A stretch of 64,000 nt of DNA, from positions 186,001 to 250,000 of the forward strand of contig DF237011.1 in the NCBI GenBank assembly GCA_000708835.1. Reading direction: 5' to 3'. Below, one piece after another: positions 37,095-48,309 of the stretch. The notes beneath the pieces are model-generated. The model was not told the origin of the DNA, ran no database searches, and saw only the letters and a list, made by a program, of their open reading frames with translations. The position numbers and the translations under genes are program-made. The number at the start of each line of letters is the position of its first letter. Positions within the stretch are counted from its first letter, which is position 1. The DNA comes from Klebsormidium nitens. Its lineage: Eukaryota > Streptophyta > Klebsormidiophyceae > Klebsormidiales > Klebsormidiaceae.

Positions 37095-38291
37095 TTTGCT
37101 GGCACCAAATTAAAAGCTCTGAAAGTTCCCGAAAGTCTAAACCCTGGCGCTCATTAATGTGTCGTCCAACCTCTTTGAAAATGAGCACCTGTGATAAAGC
37201 TTAGCTACAGCAATGGGCCCGATAATTCATCTGAAGAAAGACCTTTCTGTGAAGTGCTTTCTGTAGAATGCTGCTCCTCTAATACCCAGGAGTCGGTCCA
37301 TAATGCATGGGGATGCCGTAACGATTAATCCCAGCTAGTGGGCGCCCCCACTTTGATCCCAGCTCTAGCATTGCTTTTGGCAGCTGCCTGAGCAGCCTGC
37401 TAGCGCCACCCTGCTACCGGTTACCGGTACAACAGTCTAGGGCCGGTCTGACTACCGGTAGCTAGGTTACAGGTAGCTGGGGGAGAATCACATGCAGGAA
37501 CAGTCGCACTCCTGTATCAAACGCAGGGATCAATCATCATAACCCAGTCTTCGGAGTAGCGGAAACTGGCCGCCACCCTGTAAACCTACTTGCGTAAACC
37601 TTTTGGTTACGAGAGCCAAGTGTCGCTGTGAAGTTTCTCTGAGGCCCGGGGATTTGACCAGTGGGACCCAGTACTGCTGACAAGCTGCCAGGTGGCAGCT
37701 GCTTGGCTGGGTAGCGCGCTGCGTCAGCGATGTCGTCATCCGGCGGTCTTCCTCCTCAGAGTCACTCTGAAGTACAATGATGCGTATGCGACATTCTCGC
37801 AAGGGTGACCCCAGCAGGGTCACCCTGCAGGCTGCCAGTGCGAGTCACCCAGGCGGCTCCAAAGTCCAGAGTACGGTACCGGTTAACAAATTTGAGGCAG
37901 TTCCCTATTTTGTCACGGACATCAGCACATGCATGGGTGCCCACTGCCTAGCGCTTGTGCATGTCTAGCTGCAGCTGCTGCTTCATACGGTATAGGTACC
38001 TCATATTTGGAGGGTCAATCTTTGCGCTGAATGGGCGATTCTCTGAGGTCTGCAGAAATTGTGGCAGCTAATTGAGCTGAGGTCCGGGGCTCTATATATT
38101 TTGCTCTGCAATTCTTCAAACACGCAGCAGGAGGGTCGGCATTTCTGGCACAATATCGCCAGGACTTTCCCGCACAGACGCAACGCTGTAGCGTCTTCCC
38201 TCCGGGGGCTGATTGGTTCTGCATCTCGAGCTAGATTCGGATTGAGCAGCCATCAAATTGCCAGGGACCGCCTTTGGCGCCAGCTAGCGCA
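37095..38291. promoter_or_regulatory. Shared upstream region of head-to-head genes B and C
   Basis: About 1.2 kb separates the two ATGs. CCCAGTACTGCTGACAA (about 37667) recurs upstream of gene D as CCCAGTGCTGCTGACAA (56544), and the TCCATAATGCATGGGGATG stretch at 37298 recurs as GCCATAATGCGTGGGAATG at 56289. Promoter sequence was therefore copied with the genes. A direct repeat CAGGGTCACC/CCAGCAGG lies at about 37805. Confidence 0.5.
38093..38100 (+). promoter_or_regulatory. Probable TATA box of gene C
   Basis: TATATATT lies about 190 bases upstream of the gene C start at 38292, within an otherwise GC-rich context (GTCCGGGGCTC before it). Confidence 0.5.
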
Positions 38292-41200
38292 ATGGTGGTC
38301 ACAATGGCGCTCCGCACAACAGCGCTCTTCCTGATCGCGAGCTGCCTCTCTCTTCCTGCGTCGGCGGCGGACGACTCTCAGAGTATTGTCGAAAGGGACT
38401 ACTCCTGTCCCCCCGGCTTCATTCCCTTGCCCAATCAGGGCGCCAACTATAACCCCAGTTGCGCAGTCGATCGCTGCTACGGGACTCCTGGCCCTTGCGG
38501 CGAAGGTACGTTGCGCTGTATGCCGTTTGCATGATAGTGTCCTCTTTTATTTGATTCAGGGATGAATCAGGATTACTATTGAGGATGCCAAGAGCAGATT
38601 GTCAATTTGCAATCACAAGAATGCAGAATTCTTGTCGGATTCTGCAATGAATTACAAAACTTGTGATTGAATCAGGGTTGCAACAGCAGAATCTGATCCG
38701 CAGCGCCTTGTTCACTACTGGCACCTGCACCACGCCCTGGGAAAGAGTCGATAAAGAAATGCTGCTTAGACAGCTGGCAGCCTTAAGCGCTGATTGCTCT
38801 CCCCCCAGGCACGCAGTCATAAAGGTGCCATTGCATGGTAAACTCGAGCAGACTAGGAACTTAAACGTGCTAAATCGTGCTTGTTTCAGCTGCCCGTGCT
38901 GCTCTGCGCATCTCAATGTCTTTGGCCCCTCTGTCTTTGGATGACTGGCCCTACTCTCCCGAATCGGTAGAGTTCTGTCCCTTTATCAGTTACTTCGTTG
39001 TCCTTCCTAACCGAAACCTGTCCTTACTCCCTTCTCCGGCTGGTTTCCTGCCTCCCCATCTGACTCTTTCTCAGCTGTGCTCAGCTCTTCCTTAGGACTG
39101 TTTTCGCATTATCAACTTGGACGGAGAAGTTGCAGAGGAACTCACAGGAGATCTTGGTTGCTAACCAGGCTGACTACCAGACTGAGTCTCAGGTTACTAG
39201 CCAAATATCCCAGCTTTGACCTTCTTCCGGGGCTGGTTGAAGCCCAAGTCTGGTTGCTGGACATATAGCCAGTCTCTGACCGGCCATAAACAGCCCCTAA
39301 CCATCCATGCTTAACAGCCAAAACCTGGTGTGATTGTGTATGGTACGTTGATCGCTTCTCATGGAGTAGATTCTCAAGGCAGGAGGACAGATAGCCCTGG
39401 TGGAGTGGATTGTATATGCTGACGTCTTCTCCTGCTCATCAAGGTGGTGACATGTCACATCTGCAGGTAACCAGTGTACATCCAAAAAGTCTACGGTCTC
39501 GGGGATATCTACATTCGAGTCTGTGTGTACCTGCTCGGCGCCTTCCGTGCTCGCCCACATTGTCTACACGGACTTCTGCTATGTGCCAGGTACTTATAAC
39601 GAACGTCTCACTATGGCTATCTACTTCTCAAGAGTTTTCATAGTAACTTCTGGCTGCTAACCGTACTGATTTAAATATCAGAGTCGAGTCTCAGGTTATT
39701 GGACAGATAACCGGGCTCTAACCTTGTTTCAAGGCTGGTTACCGCCCAAGTCTGGCTACTCGACAGTTAACCACTTTGAAACGAGCCCATAGCCAGCCCC
39801 TAGGTGTCATCGTTACGAGCCAAAAATTCCTGTGAATTTCGCACAGGCCTAGCAAGGTCTTTTACTCCCCGACATGTTTCCCTACGTGCCAGGGTACTAG
39901 TTTCCGGGTTAAGTTCCTTCCTCTGTGTCTTCCCTGTCAGATCTTGTGCATTCCATCTCTTTCGCCGGTGTTTCGACTACTCACAGTGGACGAAGGACAG
40001 GGTAGTGTAATGAAGCTATGCATGCATTTGAAGGTCCTGCAGCAAGGCTTTGTCAAAAAAAAAGGGTGTTAACGGTGCCAGGCTTCTACCATGTAGCATG
40101 CCTGAGGCCTTGCTTGGCTGGGGTATGCTAACGTCTAACCAGCGTGGTTAAAACACAAGTTTTTTGGAGAAGGAAAGGTTGAACCCAAAGAGTTTCCCTC
40201 CGAGTGGACATGCTTTGGAGACACGTCATCAGACCTCCTCTCATGTCCCTGTGATGGAAGACTACTTATCCAAGCACCAACCAGATTTGAGGAGCTGAGA
40301 CGATCCTGCAAGTGTAATCTAAAATATGTGGGGTGTGCAGCGCTTATAAGCTGCGGGCTAAGCTTCTCAGACTCGATTCTCAGATACGTGCTTCAATTCA
40401 GATGTTCCCTCTCCAAGTTGAAAGTTTGCTGCCCCGCTTAAGAGGCTTGTGCTCGGTTAAGGTGTTCTTTTTCCCCCACCGTCACCTAGGCGTGTGGAGC
40501 TGCTAAAAGTCCCATTACGGATACATCAGCTACTTTAGTTTGCCAAATTGAATCCTTCTTGCTGCGCAGGGACTGATCGCTGCAACCCCAACCCGTGCAA
40601 GAACGGAGGCACTTGCGAGGCAGTCGCGGACTTCATCAGCGGTGAAAAACGGGCCTTTGTTTGTACCTGCCCCCAGAACTTCCAGGGGGTCACTTGCGAC
40701 CAGCCGTAAGTTTGATGGCTGCGTCTGTTTGCGAGTGATTAAAAGTTCCAAAACCACGTGAAAGTTGCAGGGCAGAGTTTGAAGGGTGGCCGCTTATATG
40801 GGCTCGTCCCCATCACGAAGTTCTAATGCAGATAGGTCTTTTGACGGGGTCGAGTTCAACACTTGTGAGGGTCTGACTTTGGAATGCGCTTGGTCACCTT
40901 TCGAAGAGTCTTTATACTAAACATTCTTGGAAGTCAAAAATAGGGAGAGGCGTCGCTCAATCATGCTCCTAGATCCTACTACTCCCAACCTTATACAGTG
41001 ATCGGACACAAGCAGCTGGTATGCACCGTTATCCATCTCGAGTAAAGGGTAATCACGTGCCCTTCAAACGGACCCTCGATCTAGCTTGCTTAATGTACCC
41101 TTAACAATAGGTCTCCCCAGTACCCAAGCTCAACTCGGAACAAAGGATCCATCAGCTGACAAGGACGAGCTCAAGAAAGATTATTCCGTCTTGGAATAAG

Positions 41201-44200
41201 CAGAAAATGTTTGGGCCCGCTTTCGTTTGAAGGGTGTTTTTGTTGAAAGTAGAGGTCGGTTAGACGTCCAAATTGTTGAGTTAGGACGTGGTTACTAGCT
41301 AGTTTAGCTAGGCTAGTTTCGACCGTACGATCTAGAGTTCTTACTCAGTGTGAGCCGTCGATCAAGGAGTTTTTACATGAGGATACTAGAGGGCTAATTG
41401 TAGGCTCGACTAGTGTGACTTGGACGTTTGTATTGTGATGGGAAAATCATACTAAGAGATGCTTGTTGGGAGAAGAGCGCTTCCTTGTGTGAAGGCGCTT
41501 GTGTTGAGGGTGGTCAAAGCCCCGTTGGTTTCAAGCATGTACGTATGATTTCAACATTTCTGACCCAATTGACCATCTTTCAGCCTAGCACACTGACCGG
41601 GCAGACCGGGATGCATTAACCAAAAAGGGTTGTTGACAACTTCGCTCTGTTTGTGCAGAAGCGAGAATCCGGCACCCACTCGCAGGAACGGAACCTCGCC
41701 CCCAACCCTGCCTCCCACTCCCCCTCCTACCACTGGGCCGCCGATTATCATCGATGGTACGAGAACTTAGCTCCGGTTCACAATTCTCCACTTTACTTGA
41801 CTTCATTTTACTCTACTTCACTCATTTTACTTTACTTCACTTCAAGGGAAAAATTGAAAATGATTCTGATTCTGCGAACTGAGAAACAGAATCCAAAGTC
41901 TGATGATTAGATTGAGTTACTAACTGTGAACGGACTTGCAAACTGCTTCCATTCAATTTGCAGGAAAACTTCAAAGTGCTGCGATCTTTGTTGAAACTTT
42001 CAAACGATTACTGATAGTGTCGTTCTGTCTTGGCTGCCGCTACGCTGGAGATGCTTGACCGGATGTTCCGACAGCCCAGGGAACGTTACTCCGTACCCTT
42101 TGCGACCTTCTTAAGAAGTCCTTCAGTTTGTATTTCCGATTTTCCGTCCCTTCCAGCGGTTTGCGGAGTTGCCAGCTTTGCATCGCAGATTAGTTCCTGA
42201 TCTGCGCACGTGAATTGTATATTGAAATTGAACGGCCTCAGGAACGAGTGATCAAGCCGAGAGATGTTCCTCGATTCCACTCGAAGGCATTACTGCTGTT
42301 CAGTTCTACTTTGGACAAGTCAGAAACTCTGTTCCAAACAATTACTATGGTCAGAGTCTGCTTAGATGCCCTTCGAACGTGCATGGTTACATTCAAAGCC
42401 CACTTATTCTTGTTTCAGGAAATCAAGGCCTGTGTGGCCCGGGCGAATTGGCCGAGGCGGCTCCCTTCCCGCAGAGGTGCTGGTTCAACAACGACCCCCA
42501 GGTTAGTGGGCGGACTGCGTGGGTTAAGGACGTGTGTCCCTGCTAACCCATGTTGATTTCCTGGTGGGCTCAGATACATCGTGTGCCAGTTAGCCCTTGT
42601 GGGTTACTCAATTTCAAAGTCAGCCAACCGAAGTCACGTGGGCTCTTCGATTCCTGAAAGCAAGCCAACTCCTTTGGGCTTAATTGCGCTCATTAACCTA
42701 GCTGATTCGTACCCAACTTCATACCAGCTTCGAAACAAGACGTGAAGTCTGCGATGGTCGCTCGAGGTTTCAAACTGAAGCTTCTTCAATTAAGGTTCTG
42801 CAGAAAATTGTGGATATGCAGCCGATCTGATCAACCATGCGCTTGAAAGAATGATAGAAACATTCATTTCTTGCTTGCAGGGCCGATACGTGTGCTGTGA
42901 CGCCCAAGGCTGTGACGGATTCAACGCCGACAACCTCACCCCCCACTGCAAGAACTTCGGATACGTGCCTCCGAACTTCGGCAAAAGTGGAGGGCCGTCC
43001 CCGCCTCCTGAAGGTGACCAGGGTAAGATTTGAGCGAACCTGGTCAGGCGTGACCTTTTGACAGTGCGCTGAAACTGTTCTAATAGCGTTTGCCAGGCAA
43101 GCTGTACCCCCGATTATTCATGCTTCTGTAATCTACGAAAGAGGCGCCACCCAACGATGCGTCGCCTCTCGGGCCCTTTGTAAGGCAGAAACGTTTCTTT
43201 AGATGAGCCTCTGCTTCTCGGTCTACTAATTTTGGTCGGAAACGCCGTTGAGGGCTATACTGCCTGGTCTTTGGGGATCAGCATTCAAAAGGGCAATTGT
43301 GACGGCTCGCGACAATTGTTCCTGCCGGTGCTTTTTAACCTGGGCCCTGCCCGCTCGAGTAGAGTCACGGTGCTGGTGACCCATACTAGCTATGATCGCC
43401 TACTAATCAGCTGTCCCTCAAACAGCATCGCGGCTCCGATCTTCAATGCAACACGAGGGGATTCGTCTCCTACACGATCCTCAGGCTCTGTTCGGGATGT
43501 CCTTGAATCGAGTACAGCGGTGCCCAGTACTGCACGTCAAGGAACAGAACATTTTGAGGAATCCTAAAGCTCGTGAAAGCCTCCAAACCCGTCTGAATCG
43601 AAACCCCTTTGCCTCAGGCGTTTGCGGCAAGACGGGCGCCGAGCCTTTCCCCAACCGGTGCTGGTTCAACAACGATCCTCTGGGGCGATACGTTTGTTGC
43701 GATAACCAGGGTTGCGACGGGTTCAACGCCGATAACCTAACCCCGCACTGCAAGAACTTTGGTTACGTGCCCGACAACTTCGGCCGCACTTCGCCTCCCG
43801 GCCCGGGTCCCACTGGCAACGGGGGGCCGCAAGGTAAGCTGCAAACCGGGTTTTCATATTGGGTTAGTGTATACTATAACGGGTGAAAGTCTCCGGTTTG
43901 AAGTGGGTTAGACGCCATGGATTTGTTTCCACCTATCAGACCATATGAGCATTTTGCCCCCGTGCGAATGTCGAAGCAGACGTATTTTGCAATGTCAATG
44001 TGCTGTGGCCACGCCAAAAGAGCTAGGCATCGAGGAGCCGTTGAAGCTTAGTCGACTCGCTAGCCTCACGAACCTGGCCCTGATTCTAATTACCGGAAAG
44101 TACGACCGATTCCGTAGTTGCTCGTTGTATTTCGACGCTGGAATTGAAAGCCCTTTTGCAGGCGTGTGCGGGACGGAAGAATTCACTCCGGCTTTGTCCG

Positions 44201-44575
44201 CTGGGAGCACGTACTGATCCTCTTGACCCTCACAGAGTAATATCTCGAGACAGCACTGTGTGAAAATGCGTTCTTAACTTGCGGAAAAGCTATTCAGGCA
44301 TCCCATCTGCTCCTTCGTCAATCCTTCCATTTCGCGACCTCACGCGCGTTACCCGCTCAAATTGCAGCTTGCTGACTTCATGCTGACTTTGAGATTTGCT
44401 CGCAGGAGTGTGCGGCTTAGGGGCGGCGTCGGCCTTTCCGAACCGCTGCTGGTACAACAACGACCCCCAGGGAAGATACGTCTGCTGCGACAATGACGGC
44501 TGTAATGGCTTCTATCAGCCGGGCAACCTTTTCCCCCGCTGCAAGACCAACGGGTTTGTGCCCCCCAGTCTCTAG
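38292..44575 (+). CDS. Gene C: intact secreted EGF + Pro-rich + three six-Cys modules protein
   Basis: Eight exons: 38292-38505, 39467-39589, 40570-40705, 41659-41756, 42419-42501, 42881-43022, 43618-43833, 44406-44575, totalling 1,182 nt (393 residues), open throughout with every boundary GT-AG. Signal peptide 1 to about 25 (MALRTTALFLIASCLSLPAS). Cys-rich head (FSCPPGF-like YSCPPGFIPL, CAVDRCYGTPGPCGEG, CTCSAP...FCYVPG) to about 112; EGF-like domain about 113-157 ([12 protein letters not shown]...CTCPQNFQGVTC); Pro/Thr linker 158-190; modules at 191-265, 266-337 and 338-393. Every module has six cysteines (GxCG, RCW, VCC, GC, CK). A second in-frame ATG at 38304 matches the start of MALR in all siblings and may be the real start. 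It is the only plus-strand member. The EGF exon is one codon longer than in A, B and D. Confidence 0.88.
39143..39332. mobile_element. CACAGG-family MITE, copy 1 (intron 1 of gene C)
   Basis: The left end CACAGGAGATCTTGGTTGC is mirrored at the right end (GCCAAAACCTGGTGTG). The interior carries repeated GGTTACTAG/GGCTGGTT and GGACA-TAGCC units shared with the other copies. Confidence 0.7.
39649..39834. mobile_element. CACAGG-family MITE, copy 2 (intron 2 of gene C)
   Basis: The right end GAGCCAAAAATTCCTGTG is the inverted form of the family's left end. The left end (CATAGTAACTTCTGGCTGC) is diverged. The interior matches copy 1 (GAGTCTCAGGTTA, GGCTGGTTACCGCCCAAGTC). Confidence 0.7.
44162..44205 (+). 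pseudogene. Relic of a module exon start in intron 7 of gene C
   Basis: CCCTTTTGCAG followed by GCGTGTGCGGGACGGAAGAA mirrors the exon 7 acceptor and start (CCCTTTGCCTCAG, then GCGTTTGCGGCAAGACGG). It encodes a GVCG start and then loses the module frame, stopping at TGA near 44216. Confidence 0.5.
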
Positions 44576-44678
44576 AGTGTTAGGATGTTGAGACCTCAGG
44601 TTCTTAGGGTTTTAGGGTCGAGGGGTAGGCGTCGAGGTAAACTCAGAGTTTTTGGGTTAGGGGCTACTAGTTTTAATT

Positions 44679-44709
44679 CAATGGGTTCGTGCCCTCCAGC
44701 TTCTAGAGG
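44679..44709 (+). pseudogene. Duplicate of the last codons and stop of gene C
   Basis: AATGGGTTCGTGCCCTCCAG then CTTCTAGAGG repeats the true end at 44550-44580 (AACGGGTTTGTGCCCCCCAG then TCTCTAGAG), 129 bases further on. This is another local copy of an exon edge. Confidence 0.7.
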
Positions 44710-46365
44710 TTTAGCTTGGAGACCTGGTCATAACCGGGGGCGGATTTTGCTCGAGAGCCGCCGGTAGGAGAGCAGCCAATGAGTCCCTTTCTGCCGACTC
44801 GTATGCAGACTTTGTCTTCTAACCACGCCTGGTTGACGAGTAGTTAGCCGACCGGTCGAGTTAACGCAACCAGCCACAATCAACTGTCTCTTGTCTATCA
44901 ATCACCCGGGAGCAGCTTGTACATAAAGAGGCCGTAGTTAGTTTAGACTGCGCGCCGCCCAGCTACTGGTCTGATTAGCGTAGTAATGCCGCTTTCGTTT
45001 GTAGACAAGAAGAGGCATAGTCACGCATTAGAGCCTAAGTGTCTGGAGTGGAACTTCGTCACGTTTAGCGCCGCGCAACTGAATGTTCGCATCGTGCAAA
45101 GATGCTGGTCGTCGTTTTGATCCGCTTGAGTTGTCAAGTGTGTGTTCTGGTATAGCTGTGAAGTTTGGATTTCGGTCCGTCAGCTTGATTGATCTTGGAA
45201 TGATCTTAATTGTACGTCTGGCCCATCATCGAATCCAGCTTCGCTACAATATTTAAGATCGCCTTGAACGTACACCGCTAGGCTTTCGATGGATTGATCC
45301 GGCCTCAGGGCCTCTCCTCTTACTCGCACACCGCCATGCATGCCCACGATCATGTAGGTGCTGTGATTCCTGAAGTCTGAGGGCCTGGGTCACCTTCTCA
45401 TCGTTACTATAAGGCATCATAGCAATGATCAGATACGGTGCACACCATGAATAAGCTTAGTAGGACACTGCAGTCACTCTCCTAACAATTTTTCTAAGCT
45501 ACGGTACATAAACCATCGCCGGTCGTCACAGTGTCATGACAAAGATTGAACCGTCATGTACTCATGCATCAATACATGCAAGACGTAAAGCTGAATGGCG
45601 GCCGGAAAAGCGGGCCGTGGGGCGGCGACATATGCCAGGGATAACGTTCACAATGCACATGTATTTTTACATGAGAGTCGGTCCATTGAATGCAGGAGCA
45701 ACAGATCGTGCAGATTTGGCGGCCGCAGTTCCGTTGGACGCATGCATATGAGCAGTCCAAAGTCGTTTCTAGCTGATCCATCGAAGCTTCAAATCATGTT
45801 CGATTTGATCAGTGAGAGGAAAACAAGGTTTGCAGCTTTGAGGGAGCTCGACAGTGACTGGCTTCGATATACTACGACGTTGCACATGAAGTGAACCTTC
45901 CCGACCACTCAAGTCTTGCTACTTGATTACCGAAAAGCGTGATTGCATGTCGAAACCTACTCGGAAGCACACACGGCCCGTGTTTTATTGGCTGAAATGC
46001 CTAGTACTGGTGCATAGATCCTGAGACCAGTCCAGCTTTCAACACCAATCTACGGTGATTGGCGAGTCAAATGGCAACGCTTTCACGGTGATCCGCCGCT
46101 TTTCCGCCAATCTGACCGGCGCTAAGTGAGAGCGCGGGCACACCGAAATTTCGTCCACCGTCAGCGGCATCATTCTGCGGACGTCACACCTCTCCCGGCC
46201 AGGCCAGAGGGCAACTCTGTCCCCGTCTACAGTTTTGGTATCACTTTCTTAATGTAGCTGTGTTCCGGATCCCATTCAGGGTACTGCCGATAGGGTCCCC
46301 CCTCTCAGGTCTTCATCCACGTGCACCATCCGAGAATGGCCCTGATTAGACTGTAGAAGCAGCCG

Positions 46366-46416
46366 GATATACGACATACGATAGACGATATACGATATAC
46401 GATATACGATATACGA
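46366..46416. repeat. 8-bp tandem repeat (ATATACG A units)
   Basis: GATATACGA units repeat about six times with two variant units (ACATACGA, TAGACGA) at the left end. No gene lies over it. Confidence 0.85.
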
Positions 46417-47634
46417 GCCTCATCGTGATTTTGCCCCGCTCTCGCCCTTTTCTTTCTTCTTCCCCTTCCGATTCCGGTCCGCTTCCGCGTGTTCCGCTTC
46501 CTGCCTCCAAACGCCGTCAAGATCCGCCCAATCGAGCGCCAAATCCGGGCAACGTTCTACGCCGTGTCTCCGTTCCGCTCCCCTTCAGCCGTTCCGTTCC
46601 GGCCCCTCAACCGTCTTGCTCTGGCTGCCCGCCGATTATGACGAATGTCAATTTCGCCACAAACTCGACGAATAAAGAACAGTCGCCAAATCTTACAGCG
46701 CTCGCGCCCACAAACTCCTTGCCCTCCACCGTTCCCTCACAGAACGCCCCGCTACGCGCGCGCGCCCGGTTGCCCGCGGCCGCGGCAACGGCCGCTCTGC
46801 TCTCCCCTCTTTGTTCAATAGCCTTTCCATCCTCCTCTTCGTCTCGACGTAGCAGGCTGAGAAATTCTGCGAAGCTCGCATGCGCAAAAACGACCACTCC
46901 CAAAAATCATCTCGCTTTGGGAAATGCTTTGGGAAATGCATTCTTTGGGAAATGAATTCTCTAGATCACACCCGGGCTTCTTCTCATTCTCGGATGCAAA
47001 CGGGCAGCAACCACTCGGCCTCTGTCCGGACAAAGAAGTCAACAATATCGATGACAAGAGGCTATGGAGCGGGCGAGTTCCGCCCATTCTTCGCGCCCTC
47101 TAGATCTTGTCCGGCGCCGGAAGGCCTTTGGACGTCTCCGCCCTGTATACCCTGACCTCGATCTGCTTACCTGAAACTTTGGACAAAAGCTCCACCCCTA
47201 CTAGTGGCCCGAAGAACGTTCTCAGTTCTTTGGTTCTCTGAAAGTAGAGCCCCTTCGCCGCTCTCCTCTTCAAGGAGCCCCCAGCCCCGCCTTTCAGTTC
47301 ACTGCTGTCCGCCCGGTAAGTTCGGGATTCCGGTCTTGCAGATCATCATTTCCGCCGAGCTTCAGTACGTCAGGCGCCCCTCTGTCCTCACTTCCATTGG
47401 AAACTCCGCCTACCCGGGTGGGTTATCCCCCGACTTCGTAGCACCCAAACCCGCCTCATTCTCCCGCGAACCAAACTCCCCGCTGACGTCACGTATACCT
47501 CAGCGTTCTCCCCAGCCTTTTTATTACGGTACGAATGTAAGAACCGTTCCGGTCGCCTCCAAGCGTTGAGCCTCGGCGTCGCCCCCACTTTCCGCCGCTT
47601 CGATCCACGCCTGGGGTTCCGTTGCATCAACAAA

Positions 47635-47813
47635 CACAGGAATCTTTTGCCGTTAACCACCGACGATTATGGGCTTGTTAAGGAGTGGTTATGTGTCCAA
47701 CAGACTTGGGCGGTGACCAGCAGCTGTGGATCAAAGTTAAACACCGGCTATTTATCCAACAACCCGAAATTGAGACTGGTAAACAGCCTAATTAGCGGCC
47801 AGAATTTCTTCTG
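47635..47813. mobile_element. CACAGG-family MITE, copy 3 (intergenic)
   Basis: The left end CACAGGAATCTTTTGCCG is followed by TTAACC. The right end is TTAGCGGCCAGAATTTCT. The interior GTGTCCAACAGACTTGGGCGG matches copy 5 closely (ATGTCCAATAGTGAGACTTGG). Confidence 0.75.
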
Positions 47814-48078
47814 AAATCTGCGGTCAAAGCAAGCGCGGGCGGGCGAGTGCGGCCCCATCCCCACCGTCGCTTCCCCCTTCCGTTTCCGCTCCATCTTTCG
47901 TTCCGCTCTCAGCTCGCGGGACCGCACCGGACGAAGCCCGTCTTTTCGCAGATATACAGACGGCTCGAAACTTCTAGGTACTTCTGTTCCGATGATAGAC
48001 TCAGCCCTCGTAAGCATCCACCTCGTCACCGTCCGCTTCCGGCTGACGTCACATGCAGCTTGAGGCCTCTGAGGGAGT

Positions 48079-48309
48079 TCAGCGCAACGAGGCCCCAACA
48101 GTTAGGAACTTAATGTTGGGGCCGAACCAAGTGTCAGTCGATAGGTCCATGTGGGCAATCTTGTGCGCACATTCGAAACCTGCGAGGGGACGGAAAGAAT
48201 AAAGACAGAAAGTCGCGTTGTATCCTTCCAAGTGCCGGTTGATCAGCACGCGGCGACGTCGGAAGTAATCAAAGTACTCTGAGGTCGCCGGAAGGAAGGA
48301 CGACTGCAT
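48079..48309 (-). CDS. Possible exon fragment related to the secreted-protein gene's last exon
   Basis: A 76-residue minus-strand frame with protein-like composition. It contains CCGTCCCCTCGCAG (a good acceptor, identical in form to the one before 20769) followed by a frame with HMDLSTDTWFGPNIKF. That resembles LMDIVLDTWVGPKVRF in the last exon of the 18641-20987 gene. I find no matching signal-peptide exon upstream, so a gene fragment is as likely as a gene. Confidence 0.3.
   Translation of the reverse strand: MQSSFLPATSEYFDYFRRRRVLINRHLEGYNATFCLYSFRPLAGFECAHKIAHMDLSTDTWFGPNIKFLTVGASLR

Noticed and set aside
46425-46955. 176-residue plus-strand ORF rich in Ser, Pro, Arg and Asn
   Set aside because: Low-complexity composition in a CT-rich stretch, equally long frames on the opposite strand, repeated GGGAAATGC words, and no domain or splice support.
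47204-47569. 121-residue plus-strand ORF with GTAAGT and TTGCAG inside
   Set aside because: The implied intron would be about 30 bases, too short, and the protein has no recognisable feature.
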